From: Kluyvera sichuanensis
Lineage (GTDB): Bacteria; Pseudomonadota; Gammaproteobacteria; Enterobacterales; Enterobacteriaceae
Assembly: GCF_014218705.1 (NCBI RefSeq)
Contig: NZ_JABBJF010000017.1
Location: 37,864-101,863, forward strand
Length of the DNA stretch: 64,000 nt
Reading direction: 5' to 3'
Below are positions 10,252-20,084 of the stretch, piece after piece (position 1 is the first letter of the stretch; each line of letters begins with the position of its first letter). The notes below the pieces were generated by a model that saw nothing but the letters and a program-made list of their open reading frames with translations, did no database searches and was not told the DNA's origin. The position numbers were made by a program, and so were the translations under genes.

Positions 10252-10683
10252 ATGGCTATTGAACGTACTTTTTCCATCATCAAGCCAAACGCGGTGGCAA
10301 AAAACGTTATTGGCAGCATCTTCGCTCGCTTTGAATCAGCAGGGTTTAAGATTGTTGGCACCAAAATGCTGCACCTGACCGTTGAGCAGGCTCGTGGCTT
10401 CTACGCTGAGCACGATGGTCGTCCGTTCTTCGACGGTCTGGTTGAGTTCATGACCTCCGGCCCAATCGTGGTTTCCGTACTGGAAGGCGAAAACGCCGTT
10501 CAGCGTCACCGTGACCTGCTGGGCGCAACCAACCCAGACAACGCGCTGGCTGGCACCCTGCGTGCTGACTACGCGGACAGCTTCACCGAAAACGGCACCC
10601 ACGGTTCTGACTCCGTAGAATCCGCCGCGCGCGAAATCGCGTTCTTCTTCGCAGAAGGCGAAGTGTGCCCACGTACCCGCTAA
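10252..10683 (+). CDS. ndk: Nucleoside diphosphate kinase
   Basis: Transfers the gamma phosphate between nucleoside tri- and diphosphates through a phospho-histidine intermediate, balancing cytoplasmic (d)NTP pools. 143 residues, the usual bacterial length. The catalytic His117 sits in NGTHGSDS; the N-terminal segment [12 protein letters not shown] is the family hallmark. The frame is open upstream, but ATG 10252 has the ribosome site AGAGG and matches the family N-terminus. Followed by an intrinsic terminator, so probably monocistronic. Confidence 0.98.
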   Translation: MAIERTFSIIKPNAVAKNVIGSIFARFESAGFKIVGTKMLHLTVEQARGFYAEHDGRPFFDGLVEFMTSGPIVVSVLEGENAVQRHRDLLGATNPDNALAGTLRADYADSFTENGTHGSDSVESAAREIAFFFAEGEVCPRTR

Positions 10684-10756
10684 GGGCACGTTTACACTTT
10701 ATTTAGCGAATGCCGCGTGCAGACGTGGCATCCATGCGCCAGAATTTGTACAATGC

Positions 10757-10801
10757 AGCGCCCCCGGACGAGCAGACCGCTTTCCTGGGGCGCTTCTTTT
10801 T
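10757..10801 (+). terminator. Intrinsic terminator between ndk and rlmN
   Basis: 8-bp stem AGCGCCCC (10757-10764) with GGGGCGCT (10787-10794), extendable inside the loop by GGA/TCC, followed by a T-rich run TTCTTTTTAT. A -10-like TACAAT (10749-10754) with GTGGCA 18 bases upstream lies just before the hairpin, so the element may be either the ndk terminator or a leader attenuator of rlmN. Confidence 0.7.
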
Positions 10802-10850
10802 ATCAACCCTCCAGGGGCCATAACGTGTAACAACGAGGCCGGAATAGAAA

Positions 10851-12017
10851 ATGTCTGAACAAATTGTCACGCCTGAGAGCGCCATCCCGGCGGTTCCCAA
10901 CAAAGATGGAAAAATTAACCTGCTGGATCTTAGCCGTCCGCAGATGCGCGAGTTTTTTAAAGACTTAGGCGAAAAACCCTTCCGCGCCGATCAGGTGATG
11001 AAGTGGATGTATCATTACTGCTGCGACGACTTTGATGAGATGACTGACATCAACAAAGTCCTGCGTGGCAAGCTCAAAGAAGTCGCTGAGATTCGCGCCC
11101 CTGAAGTGGTGGAAGAGCAGCGTTCATCTGACGGCACCATCAAATGGGCGATTGCCGTTGGCGATCAGCGCGTTGAAACTGTCTATATCCCGGAAGACGA
11201 CCGCGCGACCCTGTGCGTCTCTTCACAGGTCGGCTGCGCGTTAGAGTGTAAATTCTGCTCTACGGCTCAGCAGGGCTTCAACCGTAACCTGCGGGTATCG
11301 GAAATCATCGGCCAGGTCTGGCGCGCGGCGAAAATCGTCGGTGCCGTCAAAGCGACCGGCGTACGTCCTATCACCAACGTGGTGATGATGGGCATGGGCG
11401 AGCCTCTGCTGAACCTGACCAACGTGGTTCCAGCGATGGAAATCATGCTGGACGATTTCGGCTTTGGTCTCTCCAAACGTCGTGTAACCCTGTCTACCTC
11501 AGGCGTTGTGCCTGCGCTGGATAAGCTGGGTGATATGATTGACGTGGCGCTGGCGATTTCCCTGCACGCTCCGAACGACACCATCCGTGATGAAATTGTA
11601 CCTATCAACAAAAAGTACAATATTGCCACCTTCCTGGAATCTGTTCGCGGCTATATCTCGAAATCCAACGCCAACCAGGGCCGTGTGACTATCGAGTACG
11701 TGATGCTGGACCATATCAACGATGGTACCGAGCATGCGCATGAACTGGCGGAATTGCTGAAAGATACGCCATGTAAGATCAACCTGATCCCATGGAACCC
11801 GTTCCCGGGCGCGCCGTATGGCCGCAGCTCGAACAGCCGTATCGACCGTTTCTGTAAAGTGCTGATGGGCTATGGCTTTACCACCATTGTGCGTAAAACG
11901 CGCGGTGATGATATTGACGCCGCCTGCGGCCAGCTGGCCGGTGACGTTATCGACCGCACCAAGCGTACAATGCGTAAGCGTATGCAGGGTGAAGCGATCG
12001 ACGTGAAAGCGCTGTAA
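10851..12017 (+). CDS. rlmN: Dual-specificity RNA methyltransferase RlmN
   Basis: Radical-SAM enzyme that methylates C2 of A2503 in 23S rRNA and of A37 in several tRNAs, supporting translational fidelity. 388 residues. The radical-SAM cluster motif CxxxCxxC is Cys129/133/136 in CALECKFC. The C-terminal segment DIDAACGQL carries the second catalytic cysteine that forms the covalent RNA intermediate. The GMGEPLLN and LHAPND motifs are also present. First gene of a co-directional run ending at der. ATG 10851 follows a weak GGAA ribosome site. Confidence 0.98.
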   Translation: MSEQIVTPESAIPAVPNKDGKINLLDLSRPQMREFFKDLGEKPFRADQVMKWMYHYCCDDFDEMTDINKVLRGKLKEVAEIRAPEVVEEQRSSDGTIKWAIAVGDQRVETVYIPEDDRATLCVSSQVGCALECKFCSTAQQGFNRNLRVSEIIGQVWRAAKIVGAVKATGVRPITNVVMMGMGEPLLNLTNVVPAMEIMLDDFGFGLSKRRVTLSTSGVVPALDKLGDMIDVALAISLHAPNDTIRDEIVPINKKYNIATFLESVRGYISKSNANQGRVTIEYVMLDHINDGTEHAHELAELLKDTPCKINLIPWNPFPGAPYGRSSNSRIDRFCKVLMGYGFTTIVRKTRGDDIDAACGQLAGDVIDRTKRTMRKRMQGEAIDVKAL

Positions 12018-12296
12018 TTCAGCGTGGCGTGCGCCTGAAAAGGCGCACGTAAAGCCAAGTGCTTAAGGATTAGGCGAAACGTACTGATTTGGATAATAAT
12101 TACGGTGCGTTTCGATGAGTATTGAGGCAGTATGTAGCGTTGCAACAACAGCGTAGCGACGGCCTTTGACGCTGTTTTGAAGTTGGGTATACCGGGCAGC
12201 TTGTCGGTCTGTCCGATAGCAACGATCGGATGTTTCGCGGTGCGGGTACGGTTCCGCATCAGAACCTTAAATTTCACGAATCAGCAGTTGTAGCGA
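12018..12296. other. 279-base gap upstream of rodZ
   Basis: Between rlmN and rodZ. It holds a strong hairpin CGTGCGCC/GGCGCACG (12028-12035 with 12042-12049, six-base loop) without a T-tract. The remainder presumably contains the rodZ promoter, but no clear boxes could be assigned. No coding sequence is supported. Confidence 0.4.
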
Positions 12297-13313
12297 ATGA
12301 ATACTGAAACCAACCACGACCAACAAGAAGCACAAACCACGGGTGTCCGTCTGCGTACTGCCCGTGAACAACTCGGACTCAGCCAGCAAGCCGTTGCAGA
12401 ACGCTTGTGCCTGAAGGTTTCCACCGTTCGTGATATTGAAGAAGATAAGGCGCCTGCTGAACTCGCTTCAACATTCTTGCGTGGTTATATCCGCTCCTAC
12501 GCTCGCCTTGTGCATATCCCCGAGGAAGAGCTGCTGCCAATGATGGAAAAGCAAGCACCGGTACGCGCGGCGAAAGTCGCTCCGATGCAGACCTTCTCCC
12601 TGGGCAAGCGTCGCAAAAAACGTGATGGCTGGCTGATGAGCTTTACCTGGCTTGTCCTCTTCGTGGTTGTCGGGTTAACCGTCGCCTGGTGGTGGCAGAA
12701 CCATAAAGCGCAGCAGGAAGAGATCACCACCATGGCCGATCAATCTTCCGTTGAGCTGAAAGCGAGCGGCAACGACTCGCAGGATATCCCGCTGAACACC
12801 GGCGCGGATACAGCGCAGGCTCCTGCTACGACCGATACTGCAGCAACCCCAGATAGCGCTACTGCCGCACCAGCGGATGCCACCCCGGCTCCAGATGCAC
12901 CTGTAGCGACCGCACAGAACAACGCCGTTGTGGCACCGTCTCAGGCTAACGTCGACGGTACCGCAGCGCAAACCACCACCCCTGCACCGCAGACCGCAAC
13001 GCCGGGCGCACTGCCAACCGACCCGGCGCAAACTGCCGCACCGGTTGCTGATGCTAACGCGCTGGTGATGAACTTCTCCGCCGACTGCTGGCTGGAAGTG
13101 ACCGACGCTACCGGTAAAAAGCTGTTCAGCGGCCTGCAGCGTAAAGGTGGTAACCTGAACCTGAGCGGCCAGGCGCCTTACAAACTGAAAATTGGTGCAC
13201 CGGCCGCAGTACAGATCGCCTACCAGGGTAAACCGGTCGATCTGAGCCGCTTTATCAGAACTAACCAGGTTGCGCGCCTGACCGTGAGTGCTGAACAATC
13301 ACCAGCACAATAA
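12297..13313 (+). CDS. rodZ: Cytoskeleton protein RodZ
   Basis: Bitopic inner-membrane protein that links the MreB cytoskeleton to the periplasmic cell-wall elongation machinery and maintains rod shape. 338 residues: a cytoplasmic helix-turn-helix (about 18-80, [11 protein letters not shown]) that binds MreB; a basic juxtamembrane patch [10 protein letters not shown]; one transmembrane helix (about 114-134); a long Ala/Pro/Thr-rich periplasmic linker (about 150-250); and a folded periplasmic DUF4115 domain at the C-terminus ([11 protein letters not shown]...). ATG 12297. 26 bases upstream of ispG. Confidence 0.97.
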   Translation: MNTETNHDQQEAQTTGVRLRTAREQLGLSQQAVAERLCLKVSTVRDIEEDKAPAELASTFLRGYIRSYARLVHIPEEELLPMMEKQAPVRAAKVAPMQTFSLGKRRKKRDGWLMSFTWLVLFVVVGLTVAWWWQNHKAQQEEITTMADQSSVELKASGNDSQDIPLNTGADTAQAPATTDTAATPDSATAAPADATPAPDAPVATAQNNAVVAPSQANVDGTAAQTTTPAPQTATPGALPTDPAQTAAPVADANALVMNFSADCWLEVTDATGKKLFSGLQRKGGNLNLSGQAPYKLKIGAPAAVQIAYQGKPVDLSRFIRTNQVARLTVSAEQSPAQ

Positions 13314-13339
13314 CAGACGCGTAATGCGGGAGATTTTTC

Positions 13340-14458
13340 ATGCACAACCAGGCTCCAATTCAACGTAGAAAATCCACACGCATTTACGTTGGGAACGTGC
13401 CGATCGGCGATGGGGCTCCTATCGCCGTACAGTCGATGACCAATACGCGCACAACAGACGTTGAAGCGACGGTTAATCAAATTAAGGCGTTGGAACGCGT
13501 GGGGGCGGATATCGTTCGTGTATCCGTGCCGACGATGGACGCCGCAGAAGCCTTCAAACTTATCAAACAGCAGGTTAACGTCCCGCTGGTTGCTGATATC
13601 CATTTCGACTACCGTATCGCTCTGAAAGTGGCGGAGTATGGCGTTGACTGCCTGCGTATTAACCCGGGCAACATCGGCAACGAAGAGCGTATTCGCATGG
13701 TCGTTGACTGCGCTCGCGACAAAAATATCCCTATCCGTATCGGCGTGAACGCCGGGTCGCTGGAAAAAGATCTGCAGGAAAAATACGGCGAACCTACGCC
13801 GCAGGCGCTACTGGAATCAGCAATGCGTCACGTGGATCACCTCGATCGTCTGAACTTCGACAAGTTTAAAGTCAGCGTGAAAGCGTCCGACGTTTTCCTG
13901 GCGGTGGAATCTTATCGCCTGCTGGCTAAACAGATCGATCAGCCGCTGCACCTCGGGATCACCGAAGCGGGCGGTCTGCGTAGCGGTTCCGTGAAGTCTG
14001 CCATTGGCCTGGGCCTGCTGCTCTCTGAAGGGATCGGCGATACGCTGCGCGTTTCGCTGGCGGCGGATCCGGTTGAAGAGATCAAAGTCGGTTTCGATAT
14101 TCTGAAATCACTGCGCATCCGCGCTCGTGGGATCAACTTCATCGCCTGCCCAACCTGTTCACGTCAGGAGTTTGACGTTATCGGGACGGTCAACGCGCTG
14201 GAGCAGCGTCTGGAAGATATCATCACCCCGATGGACGTATCGATCATCGGCTGCGTGGTTAACGGCCCTGGCGAAGCGCTGGTGTCAACGCTCGGCGTGA
14301 CCGGCGGCAACAAAAAAAGCGGCCTGTATGAAGACGGCGTGCGTAAAGATCGCGTCGATAACGACGATATGATTAGCCAGCTTGAAGCAAGGATCCGCGC
14401 GAAAGCGTCGGTGCTTGATGAAGCGCGCCGTATCGACGTTCAGCAGGTTGAAAAATAA
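13340..14458 (+). CDS. ispG: 4-hydroxy-3-methylbut-2-enyl-diphosphate synthase IspG
   Basis: Penultimate enzyme of the MEP isoprenoid pathway, a cytoplasmic [4Fe-4S] enzyme converting MEcPP to HMBPP. 372 residues, identical in length to E. coli. A TIM barrel comes first, then the cluster domain with Cys270 and Cys273 (CPTCSRQ) and Cys305 in [10 protein letters not shown]. The ATG is preceded by GGGAG. Lies in the rodZ-ispG-hisS run. Confidence 0.98.
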   Translation: MHNQAPIQRRKSTRIYVGNVPIGDGAPIAVQSMTNTRTTDVEATVNQIKALERVGADIVRVSVPTMDAAEAFKLIKQQVNVPLVADIHFDYRIALKVAEYGVDCLRINPGNIGNEERIRMVVDCARDKNIPIRIGVNAGSLEKDLQEKYGEPTPQALLESAMRHVDHLDRLNFDKFKVSVKASDVFLAVESYRLLAKQIDQPLHLGITEAGGLRSGSVKSAIGLGLLLSEGIGDTLRVSLAADPVEEIKVGFDILKSLRIRARGINFIACPTCSRQEFDVIGTVNALEQRLEDIITPMDVSIIGCVVNGPGEALVSTLGVTGGNKKSGLYEDGVRKDRVDNDDMISQLEARIRAKASVLDEARRIDVQQVEK

Positions 14459-14492
14459 CGAGATGGGAAGCGGCTTGCTTCCTGTGTATGAT

Positions 14493-14530
14493 TGAACCCC
14501 AGGTGCCGAACGCGCCGAGGGTTCATTTTT
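14493..14530 (+). terminator. Intrinsic terminator-like hairpin between ispG and hisS
   Basis: Stem TGAACCC (14493-14499) and GGGTTCA (14519-14525) followed directly by TTTTT. It lies 19 bases before the hisS start, so it would reduce readthrough from ispG, implying separate or attenuated expression of hisS. Confidence 0.65.
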
Positions 14531-14549
14531 ATATATAAAGAGAATTAAC

Positions 14550-15824
14550 GTGGCAAAAAACATTCAAGCCATTCGCGGCATGAACGATTATCTGCCTGGC
14601 GAGACCGCCATCTGGCAGCGCATTGAAGGCACACTCAAGCAGGTGCTCGGCAGCTACGGTTATAGCGAAATCCGTTTGCCGATTGTAGAGCAGACCCCGT
14701 TGTTCAAACGCGCTATCGGTGAAGTGACCGACGTGGTTGAAAAAGAGATGTATACCTTCGAAGACCGCAATGGCGATAGCCTGACGCTGCGTCCGGAAGG
14801 TACTGCGGGCTGCGTACGCGCCGGCATCGAACATGGTCTTCTGTACAATCAGGAGCAGCGTCTGTGGTACATCGGGCCGATGTTCCGCCACGAACGCCCT
14901 CAAAAAGGACGTTACCGCCAGTTCCATCAGTTGGGTGTCGAAGTGTTTGGCCTGCAGGGGCCGGATATCGACGCCGAGCTTATCATGCTGACCGCGCGCT
15001 GGTGGCGTGCGCTGGGCATGGCAGAACACGTGAATCTGGAGCTGAACTCCATCGGTTCTCTGGAAGCCCGCGCCAACTATCGTGACGCGCTGGTGGCCTT
15101 CCTTGAACAGCACGTAGAAGTGCTGGACGAAGACTGCAAACGTCGTATGTACAGCAACCCACTGCGCGTGCTGGATTCCAAAAACCCAGACGTACAGGCG
15201 CCGCTGAACAACGCTCCTGCGCTGGGCGACTATCTGGACGAAGAGTCCCGTGAGCACTTTGCTGGCCTGTGCGCACAGCTGGATGCCGCTGGAATTGCCT
15301 ACACCGTTAACCAGCGTCTGGTTCGCGGTCTGGACTACTACAACCGCACCGTTTTCGAATGGGTGACCAACAGCCTCGGCTCGCAGGGTACCGTTTGTGC
15401 AGGTGGCCGTTATGATGGTCTGGTTGAGCAACTGGGCGGCCGTGCTACCCCAGCGGTAGGCTTCGCGATGGGTCTGGAACGTCTTGTTTTATTAGTTCAG
15501 GCAGTTAATCCGGAATTTAAAGCCGATCCTGTTGTCGATATATACCTGGTCGCTTCAGGCACCGATACTCAGTCAGCCGCCATGCGTCTGGCAGAGCAGG
15601 TGCGTGATGCGTTACCGGGCGTGAAGCTGATGACCAACCACGGCGGCGGCAACTTTAAGAAGCAGTTTGCCCGCGCTGATAAATGGGGCGCCCGTATTGC
15701 CCTGGTTCTGGGTGAGTCTGAGGTTGAGCAAGCCACTGTTGTCGTGAAGGATTTGCGCTCTGGTGAGCAGACAACCGTAACGCAGGAAGGCGTTGCCGCG
15801 CATTTGCGCACTATTCTGGGTTAA
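14550..15824 (+). CDS. hisS: Histidyl-tRNA synthetase
   Basis: Charges tRNA-His with histidine in the cytoplasm; class II synthetase. 424 residues. Motif 2 ([15 protein letters not shown]), the histidine-A motif [15 protein letters not shown] and motif 3 (GFAMGLERL) are all present, followed by the C-terminal anticodon-binding domain. It uses a GTG start (14550), as in E. coli, behind the ribosome site AGAG. A terminator-like hairpin precedes it. Confidence 0.98.
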   Translation: MAKNIQAIRGMNDYLPGETAIWQRIEGTLKQVLGSYGYSEIRLPIVEQTPLFKRAIGEVTDVVEKEMYTFEDRNGDSLTLRPEGTAGCVRAGIEHGLLYNQEQRLWYIGPMFRHERPQKGRYRQFHQLGVEVFGLQGPDIDAELIMLTARWWRALGMAEHVNLELNSIGSLEARANYRDALVAFLEQHVEVLDEDCKRRMYSNPLRVLDSKNPDVQAPLNNAPALGDYLDEESREHFAGLCAQLDAAGIAYTVNQRLVRGLDYYNRTVFEWVTNSLGSQGTVCAGGRYDGLVEQLGGRATPAVGFAMGLERLVLLVQAVNPEFKADPVVDIYLVASGTDTQSAAMRLAEQVRDALPGVKLMTNHGGGNFKKQFARADKWGARIALVLGESEVEQATVVVKDLRSGEQTTVTQEGVAAHLRTILG

Positions 15825-15857
15825 TCTCCAGGACATTATTATCAGGAGAAGGGCTGC

Positions 15858-16475
15858 GTGGAAATTAATAACGAAAACGATCAGGTTGAGGCGATTAAAA
15901 GCTTCTTTGCCGAAAATGGTAAAGCGCTGGCCGTTGGGGTCATTCTGGGGATTGGTGCGCTGGTTGGCTGGCGTTACTGGAACTCGCATCAGTTAGATTC
16001 GGCCCGTGAGTCCTCTGCGGCTTATGAAAACGCCGTCTCTTCTCTGAGTTCAGGGAAACCGGAAGCGCTGGCCGCCGCGGAGAAATTTGCCGCCGACAGT
16101 AAAAACACCTATGGTGCGTTTGCTTCTCTGGAACTGGCTCAGGTCTTCGTCGATAAAAGCGACCTTGCTCAGGCTGAAAAACAGCTGCAGCAGGGCCTGG
16201 CTGCCGCATCTGATGATAATCTGAAATCCGTCATCAGCCTGCGTCTGGCGCGCGTTCAGCTACAGCTGAAGCAGCCTGACGTTGCTCTGAAAACGCTGGA
16301 AGGCGTGAAGGGCGAAGGCTGGACGGCGATTGTTGCTGATTTACGCGGGGAAATCCTGCTCAGTAAAGGTGACAAGCAGGGTGCACGTGCGGCGTGGGAA
16401 GCTGGCGCTAAGAGCGATGCATCGCCCGCGCTGAGCGAAATGATGCGCATGAAAATTAATAATTTGTCCGTCTGA
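15858..16475 (+). CDS. yfgM: YfgM, ancillary SecYEG translocon / PpiD partner
   Basis: 205-residue single-pass inner-membrane protein. A short cytoplasmic N-terminus is followed by a transmembrane helix (about 24-42, ALAVGVILGIGALVGW) and a periplasmic tetratricopeptide-like domain of helical repeats. In E. coli it associates with PpiD at the SecYEG exit and helps hand over exported proteins. GTG start with AGGAG upstream. It lies 10 bases before bamB, an operonic arrangement that fits a shared role in envelope protein biogenesis. Confidence 0.94.
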   Translation: MEINNENDQVEAIKSFFAENGKALAVGVILGIGALVGWRYWNSHQLDSARESSAAYENAVSSLSSGKPEALAAAEKFAADSKNTYGAFASLELAQVFVDKSDLAQAEKQLQQGLAAASDDNLKSVISLRLARVQLQLKQPDVALKTLEGVKGEGWTAIVADLRGEILLSKGDKQGARAAWEAGAKSDASPALSEMMRMKINNLSV

Positions 16476-16485
16476 GAGGGACCCG

Positions 16486-17664
16486 ATGCAATTGCGTAAA
16501 TTACTTTTGCCAGGACTGCTTTCTGTCACTCTGTTGAGTGGTTGTTCACTGTTTAGCGGCGAAGAAGATGTGGTTAAAATGTCTCCTCTGCCAACCGTAG
16601 AAAACCAGTTTACGCCGTCTACCGCATGGGATGTCTCCGTCGGCAGCGGTATCGGTGACTTCTACTCTAACCTGCATCCGGCTTATGCGGACAGCGTGGT
16701 TTACGCGGCTGACCGTAAAGGTACCGTGAAAGCGCTGAACGCGGATGACGGCAAAGAAGTGTGGTCCGTCAACCTGGCAGAAAAAGATGGCTGGTTCTCT
16801 CGTAAGCCAGCGCTGCTCTCCGGTGGCCTGACCGTTGCCGGCGGCCACGTTTATGTGGGTAGCGAAAAAGCGCAGGTTTATGCGCTGGATGCGGGTGATG
16901 GTTCCGTTGTCTGGAAAACCACGGCAGCAGGCGAAGTACTGTCTCGTCCAACCGTCAGCGATGGCCTGGTGCTGGTGCATACCAGCAACGGTCAGCTGCA
17001 GGCACTGGATGAAAACAGCGGCGTCGTGAAATGGACGGTGAACCTGGATATGCCTGCGCTCTCTCTGCGCGGTGAATCTGCACCGGCTGTGGCCTTCGGC
17101 GCGGCGATTGTTGGCGGCGATAACGGTCGCGTGAGCGCGGTACTGATGCAGCAGGGCCAGATGATTTGGCAGCAGCGTATTTCTCAGGCGACTGGCTCAA
17201 CCGAAATCGATCGTCTGAGCGATGTAGACACTACGCCGGTTATCGTGAATGGCGTTGTCTACGCGTTAGCCTACAATGGTAACCTGACGGCGCTGGATCT
17301 GCGCAGCGGTCAGATCATGTGGAAACGTGAGCTGGGCTCGGTGAATGACTTCATCGTTGACGGCAACCGTATCTACATCGTTGACCAGAACGACCGTCTG
17401 CTGGCGCTGACCACCGACGGTGGCGTGACCCTGTGGACGCAGAGCGATCTGCTGCACCGTCTGCTGACCTCTCCGGCGCTGTATAATGGCAGCCTGGTGG
17501 TGGGTGATGCGGAAGGTTACATGCACTGGATTAACCCGGAAGATGGGCGTTTCGTCGCTCAGCAGAAGGTTGACAGCGCGGGCTTCCTGACGGAGCCGGT
17601 GGTGGCTGACGGTAAACTGCTGATTCAGGCGAAAGACGGTACGGTTTACGCGATTACGCGTTAA
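16486..17664 (+). CDS. bamB: Outer membrane assembly lipoprotein BamB
   Basis: Lipoprotein of the BAM complex that supports insertion of beta-barrel proteins into the outer membrane. 392 residues. The signal peptide ends in LLSGC with lipidated Cys20; Ser at +2 is compatible with export to the outer membrane. The rest is an eight-bladed beta-propeller, visible as PQQ-like repeats such as VYAADRKGTVKALNADDGKEVW and VYALDAGDGSVVW. Strong intrinsic terminator downstream. Confidence 0.97.
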   Translation: MQLRKLLLPGLLSVTLLSGCSLFSGEEDVVKMSPLPTVENQFTPSTAWDVSVGSGIGDFYSNLHPAYADSVVYAADRKGTVKALNADDGKEVWSVNLAEKDGWFSRKPALLSGGLTVAGGHVYVGSEKAQVYALDAGDGSVVWKTTAAGEVLSRPTVSDGLVLVHTSNGQLQALDENSGVVKWTVNLDMPALSLRGESAPAVAFGAAIVGGDNGRVSAVLMQQGQMIWQQRISQATGSTEIDRLSDVDTTPVIVNGVVYALAYNGNLTALDLRSGQIMWKRELGSVNDFIVDGNRIYIVDQNDRLLALTTDGGVTLWTQSDLLHRLLTSPALYNGSLVVGDAEGYMHWINPEDGRFVAQQKVDSAGFLTEPVVADGKLLIQAKDGTVYAITR

Positions 17665-17687
17665 CGGCGGCGTTGATTCAGCAATGG

Positions 17688-17720
17688 ACGGCTCCTGAAT
17701 GCTCAGGGGCCGTTTGCTAT
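17688..17720 (+). terminator. Intrinsic terminator after bamB
   Basis: 11-bp stem ACGGCTCCTGA (17688-17698) with TCAGGGGCCGT (17703-17713), one G-T wobble, a four-base loop ATGC and a moderately T-rich tail. Confidence 0.8.
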
Positions 17721-17761
17721 TTATAGATTTTGTCAAAATTTTGAGTATATGAGGCTTTAAC

Positions 17762-19237
17762 ATGGTACCTGTGGTCGCGCTTGTCGGGCGCCCTAATGTT
17801 GGAAAATCCACGCTTTTTAACCGCCTGACGCGCACTCGTGATGCGCTGGTTGCGGATTTCCCGGGTCTGACTCGTGACCGTAAGTACGGTCGTGCTGAAG
17901 TTGAAGGGCGTGAGTTTATCTGTATCGATACCGGCGGTATCGATGGCACGGAAGAGGGCGTGGAAACCCGCATGGCGGAACAGTCGCTGATGGCGATTGA
18001 AGAAGCTGACGTCGTGCTGTTTATGGTGGATGCGCGTGCGGGGCTGATGCCTGCGGACGAAGGTATCGCCAAACATCTGCGTTCTCGTCAAAAGCCAACC
18101 TTCCTGGTGGCGAACAAAACCGACGGGATTGACCCGGATCAGGCAATTGCCGATTTCTGGTCGCTGGGCCTCGGTGAAATTCACGCGATTGCGGCCTCCC
18201 ACGGTCGTGGCGTAACCACGCTGCTGGAAACCGTTCTGCTGCCGTTTGTTGACGACGTCAACCCGCCGGAAGAAGTGGACGAAGATGCCGAGTACTGGGC
18301 GAAGTTTGAAGCCGAGAATGGCGAAGCGGTTGAAGAGCCGGAAGACGACTTCAACCCGCAGGACTTGCCAATCAAAATCGCTATCGTGGGCCGTCCGAAC
18401 GTAGGTAAGTCTACGCTTACTAACCGTATCCTCGGCGAAGACCGCGTAGTGGTATACGATATGCCGGGTACCACCCGCGACAGTATCTATATTCCAATGG
18501 AACGCGATGAGCGCGAATACGTCCTCATCGACACCGCAGGCGTGCGTAAGCGCGGTAAGGTAACGGATACGGTTGAGAAGTTCTCCGTAATCAAAACCCT
18601 GCAGGCTATTGAAGATGCGAACGTTTGTCTGCTGGTGATTGATGCCCGTGAAGGTATCTCTGACCAGGACCTGTCGCTGCTGGGCTTTATCCTCAATAGT
18701 GGGCGCTCACTTGTTATTGTCGTCAACAAGTGGGACGGCCTGAGCATGGAAGTGAAAGAGCAGGTGAAAGAGACCCTGGACTACCGTCTGGGCTTTATCG
18801 ACTTTGCTCGCGTGCACTTTATCTCCGCACTGCACGGCAGCGGCGTAGGTAACCTGTTCGAATCTATCCGTGAAGCGTATGACAGCTCGACCCGTCGCGT
18901 GGGTACCGCGATGCTGACCCGCATCATGACCATGGCGACGGAAGATCACCAGCCGCCGTTGGTTCGCGGTCGTCGCGTGAAGCTGAAATATGCGCACGCC
19001 GGTGGTTATAACCCACCGATTGTGGTTATCCACGGTAACCAGGTGAAAGACCTGCCGGATTCCTACAAGCGCTATCTGATGAACTACTTCCGCAAATCGC
19101 TGGATGTGATGGGTACGCCTATCCGCATTCAGTTCAAGGAAGGCGAGAACCCGTATGCGAACAAACGTAATACGCTGACGCCAACCCAGATGCGTAAGCG
19201 TCAGCGTCTGATTCGACACATTAAGAAAAGCAAATAA
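17762..19237 (+). CDS. der: Ribosome assembly GTPase Der (EngA)
   Basis: Essential GTPase with two G domains in tandem, acting late in 50S subunit assembly. 491 residues. First P-loop GRPNVGKST (about 9-17) with switch FPGLTRD and NKTD; second P-loop GRPNVGKST at about residue 210 with MPGTTRD and NKWD; then a KH-like C-terminal domain ending in a basic tail. An acidic linker separates the G domains. The preceding bamB terminator suggests its own promoter in 17714-17761. Confidence 0.98.
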   Translation: MVPVVALVGRPNVGKSTLFNRLTRTRDALVADFPGLTRDRKYGRAEVEGREFICIDTGGIDGTEEGVETRMAEQSLMAIEEADVVLFMVDARAGLMPADEGIAKHLRSRQKPTFLVANKTDGIDPDQAIADFWSLGLGEIHAIAASHGRGVTTLLETVLLPFVDDVNPPEEVDEDAEYWAKFEAENGEAVEEPEDDFNPQDLPIKIAIVGRPNVGKSTLTNRILGEDRVVVYDMPGTTRDSIYIPMERDEREYVLIDTAGVRKRGKVTDTVEKFSVIKTLQAIEDANVCLLVIDAREGISDQDLSLLGFILNSGRSLVIVVNKWDGLSMEVKEQVKETLDYRLGFIDFARVHFISALHGSGVGNLFESIREAYDSSTRRVGTAMLTRIMTMATEDHQPPLVRGRRVKLKYAHAGGYNPPIVVIHGNQVKDLPDSYKRYLMNYFRKSLDVMGTPIRIQFKEGENPYANKRNTLTPTQMRKRQRLIRHIKKSK

Positions 19238-19262
19238 GCGATGCTTTAAGCGCCGAATAGCA

Positions 19263-19288
19263 AAAAACCCGCGAGAGCGGGTTTTTTT
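19263..19288 (+). terminator. Intrinsic terminator after der (possibly bidirectional)
   Basis: 10-bp stem AAAAACCCGC (19263-19272) with GCGGGTTTTT (19277-19286), loop GAGA, running into further Ts. The A-run on the other arm would also serve the convergent HD-domain gene. Confidence 0.92.
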
Positions 19289-19301
19289 ATGGCCGTTGTC
19301 G

Positions 19302-19327
19302 GCCAGATGAGCAAAGTGCCATCCGGC
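19302..19327. repeat. REP-like dyad
   Basis: Inverted arms GCCAGATG (19302-19309) and CATCCGGC (19320-19327), 7 of 8 pairing, resembling a short REP unit between convergent genes. Confidence 0.45.
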
Positions 19328-19331
19328 GCTA

Positions 19332-19973
19332 TTATGATTTCCAGCGCGACTGACGAATCACGCTGCAGAAATTGCCGGGCACAAAGCCAGGGTCTTTATC
19401 GCAGATAACATCAGCCTTCACGTTGCCGAAGGTGGTCTGGGTTTTACCTTTAATCCCATCATAAAACGCACTAATGATATTCTCTTTAAAGTTATCCAGG
19501 CGCGGGTGCTGCTGAACGACCGCTTCACGACTCGCATCGCTAACCTCGTCATAGCCAATTCCCAGCACGTCCATTTCCACACCTGCGGTTAACAGTGCGA
19601 TCTCCGGGGCCATAAATTCCGGAATACCGGGCGTGGTGTGCAGGGCTATCGCCGTCCACACTTTATCAATATCAGCAGTCGCAATACCGTGGCCCTCAAG
19701 GAAAGCGCGGGCGGCGTTGGCGCCGTCGACTTCAAATCGCTTATCGCAACTGCAATGCTCATGTGTCAGGCCAATATCATGGAACATACAGCCGACGTAC
19801 AGCAGTTCGTGGTCCACTTTCAGCTCCCGGCGTGCTCCAGCCAGCGCCCCCCAGTAGTAGACGCGGCTAGAGTGGTGGAACAGCAGGTCACTTTCGGTAT
19901 CGCGAATAAACTCGGTAGTTTCGCGAGCCAGTTTGCTGTCGGGAATACGAATGCCTTGCACGTTGATGGTCAT
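19332..19973 (-). CDS. HD-domain metal-dependent hydrolase, cyanamide-hydratase-like
   Basis: 213-residue protein with an HD domain. His in FHHSSRVYYWG, the HD pair in CMFHDIGLT, a further His in AIALHTTPG and Asp in AGVEMDVLG form the expected metal ligands. The N-terminal style (ETTEFIRDTESDLLFHHSSRVYYW) resembles the cyanamide-hydratase/DDI2-like HD group, so a small-molecule hydrolase is more likely than a nucleotide phosphohydrolase; the substrate is unknown. ATG at 19973 has AGGAG upstream; the frame continues five codons further without support. Divergent from a GlxA-type regulator across 111 bases that contain a palindrome, suggesting that the regulator controls this gene. Confidence 0.75.
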   Translation of the reverse strand: MTINVQGIRIPDSKLARETTEFIRDTESDLLFHHSSRVYYWGALAGARRELKVDHELLYVGCMFHDIGLTHEHCSCDKRFEVDGANAARAFLEGHGIATADIDKVWTAIALHTTPGIPEFMAPEIALLTAGVEMDVLGIGYDEVSDASREAVVQQHPRLDNFKENIISAFYDGIKGKTQTTFGNVKADVICDKDPGFVPGNFCSVIRQSRWKS

Positions 19974-20031
19974 ATCTTTTCTCCTCATGGGTTGTTGAAG
20001 GAGAGTTTACAGGGCATTCTATACGTCATGA

Positions 20032-20050
20032 ATTGTCGTATTACGACGAT
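20032..20050. promoter_or_regulatory. Palindromic operator candidate between HD gene and GlxA-type regulator
   Basis: Perfect dyad GTCGTA-T-TACGAC at 20035-20047 with partly matching flanks. On the minus strand a -10-like TAGAAT lies just downstream, so a bound regulator would sit around the -35 region of the HD-domain gene. Confidence 0.45.
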
Positions 20051-20084
20051 TTAAGACATTTCATCGAATCAGGACACCCCGCTT

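Noticed and set aside
12028..12049. Strong hairpin after rlmN as an intrinsic terminator
   Set aside because: The 8-bp GC stem is not followed by a T-tract on either strand within a useful distance.
14529..15431. 300-codon open frame antisense to hisS
   Set aside because: Shadow frame without start signals or family motifs.
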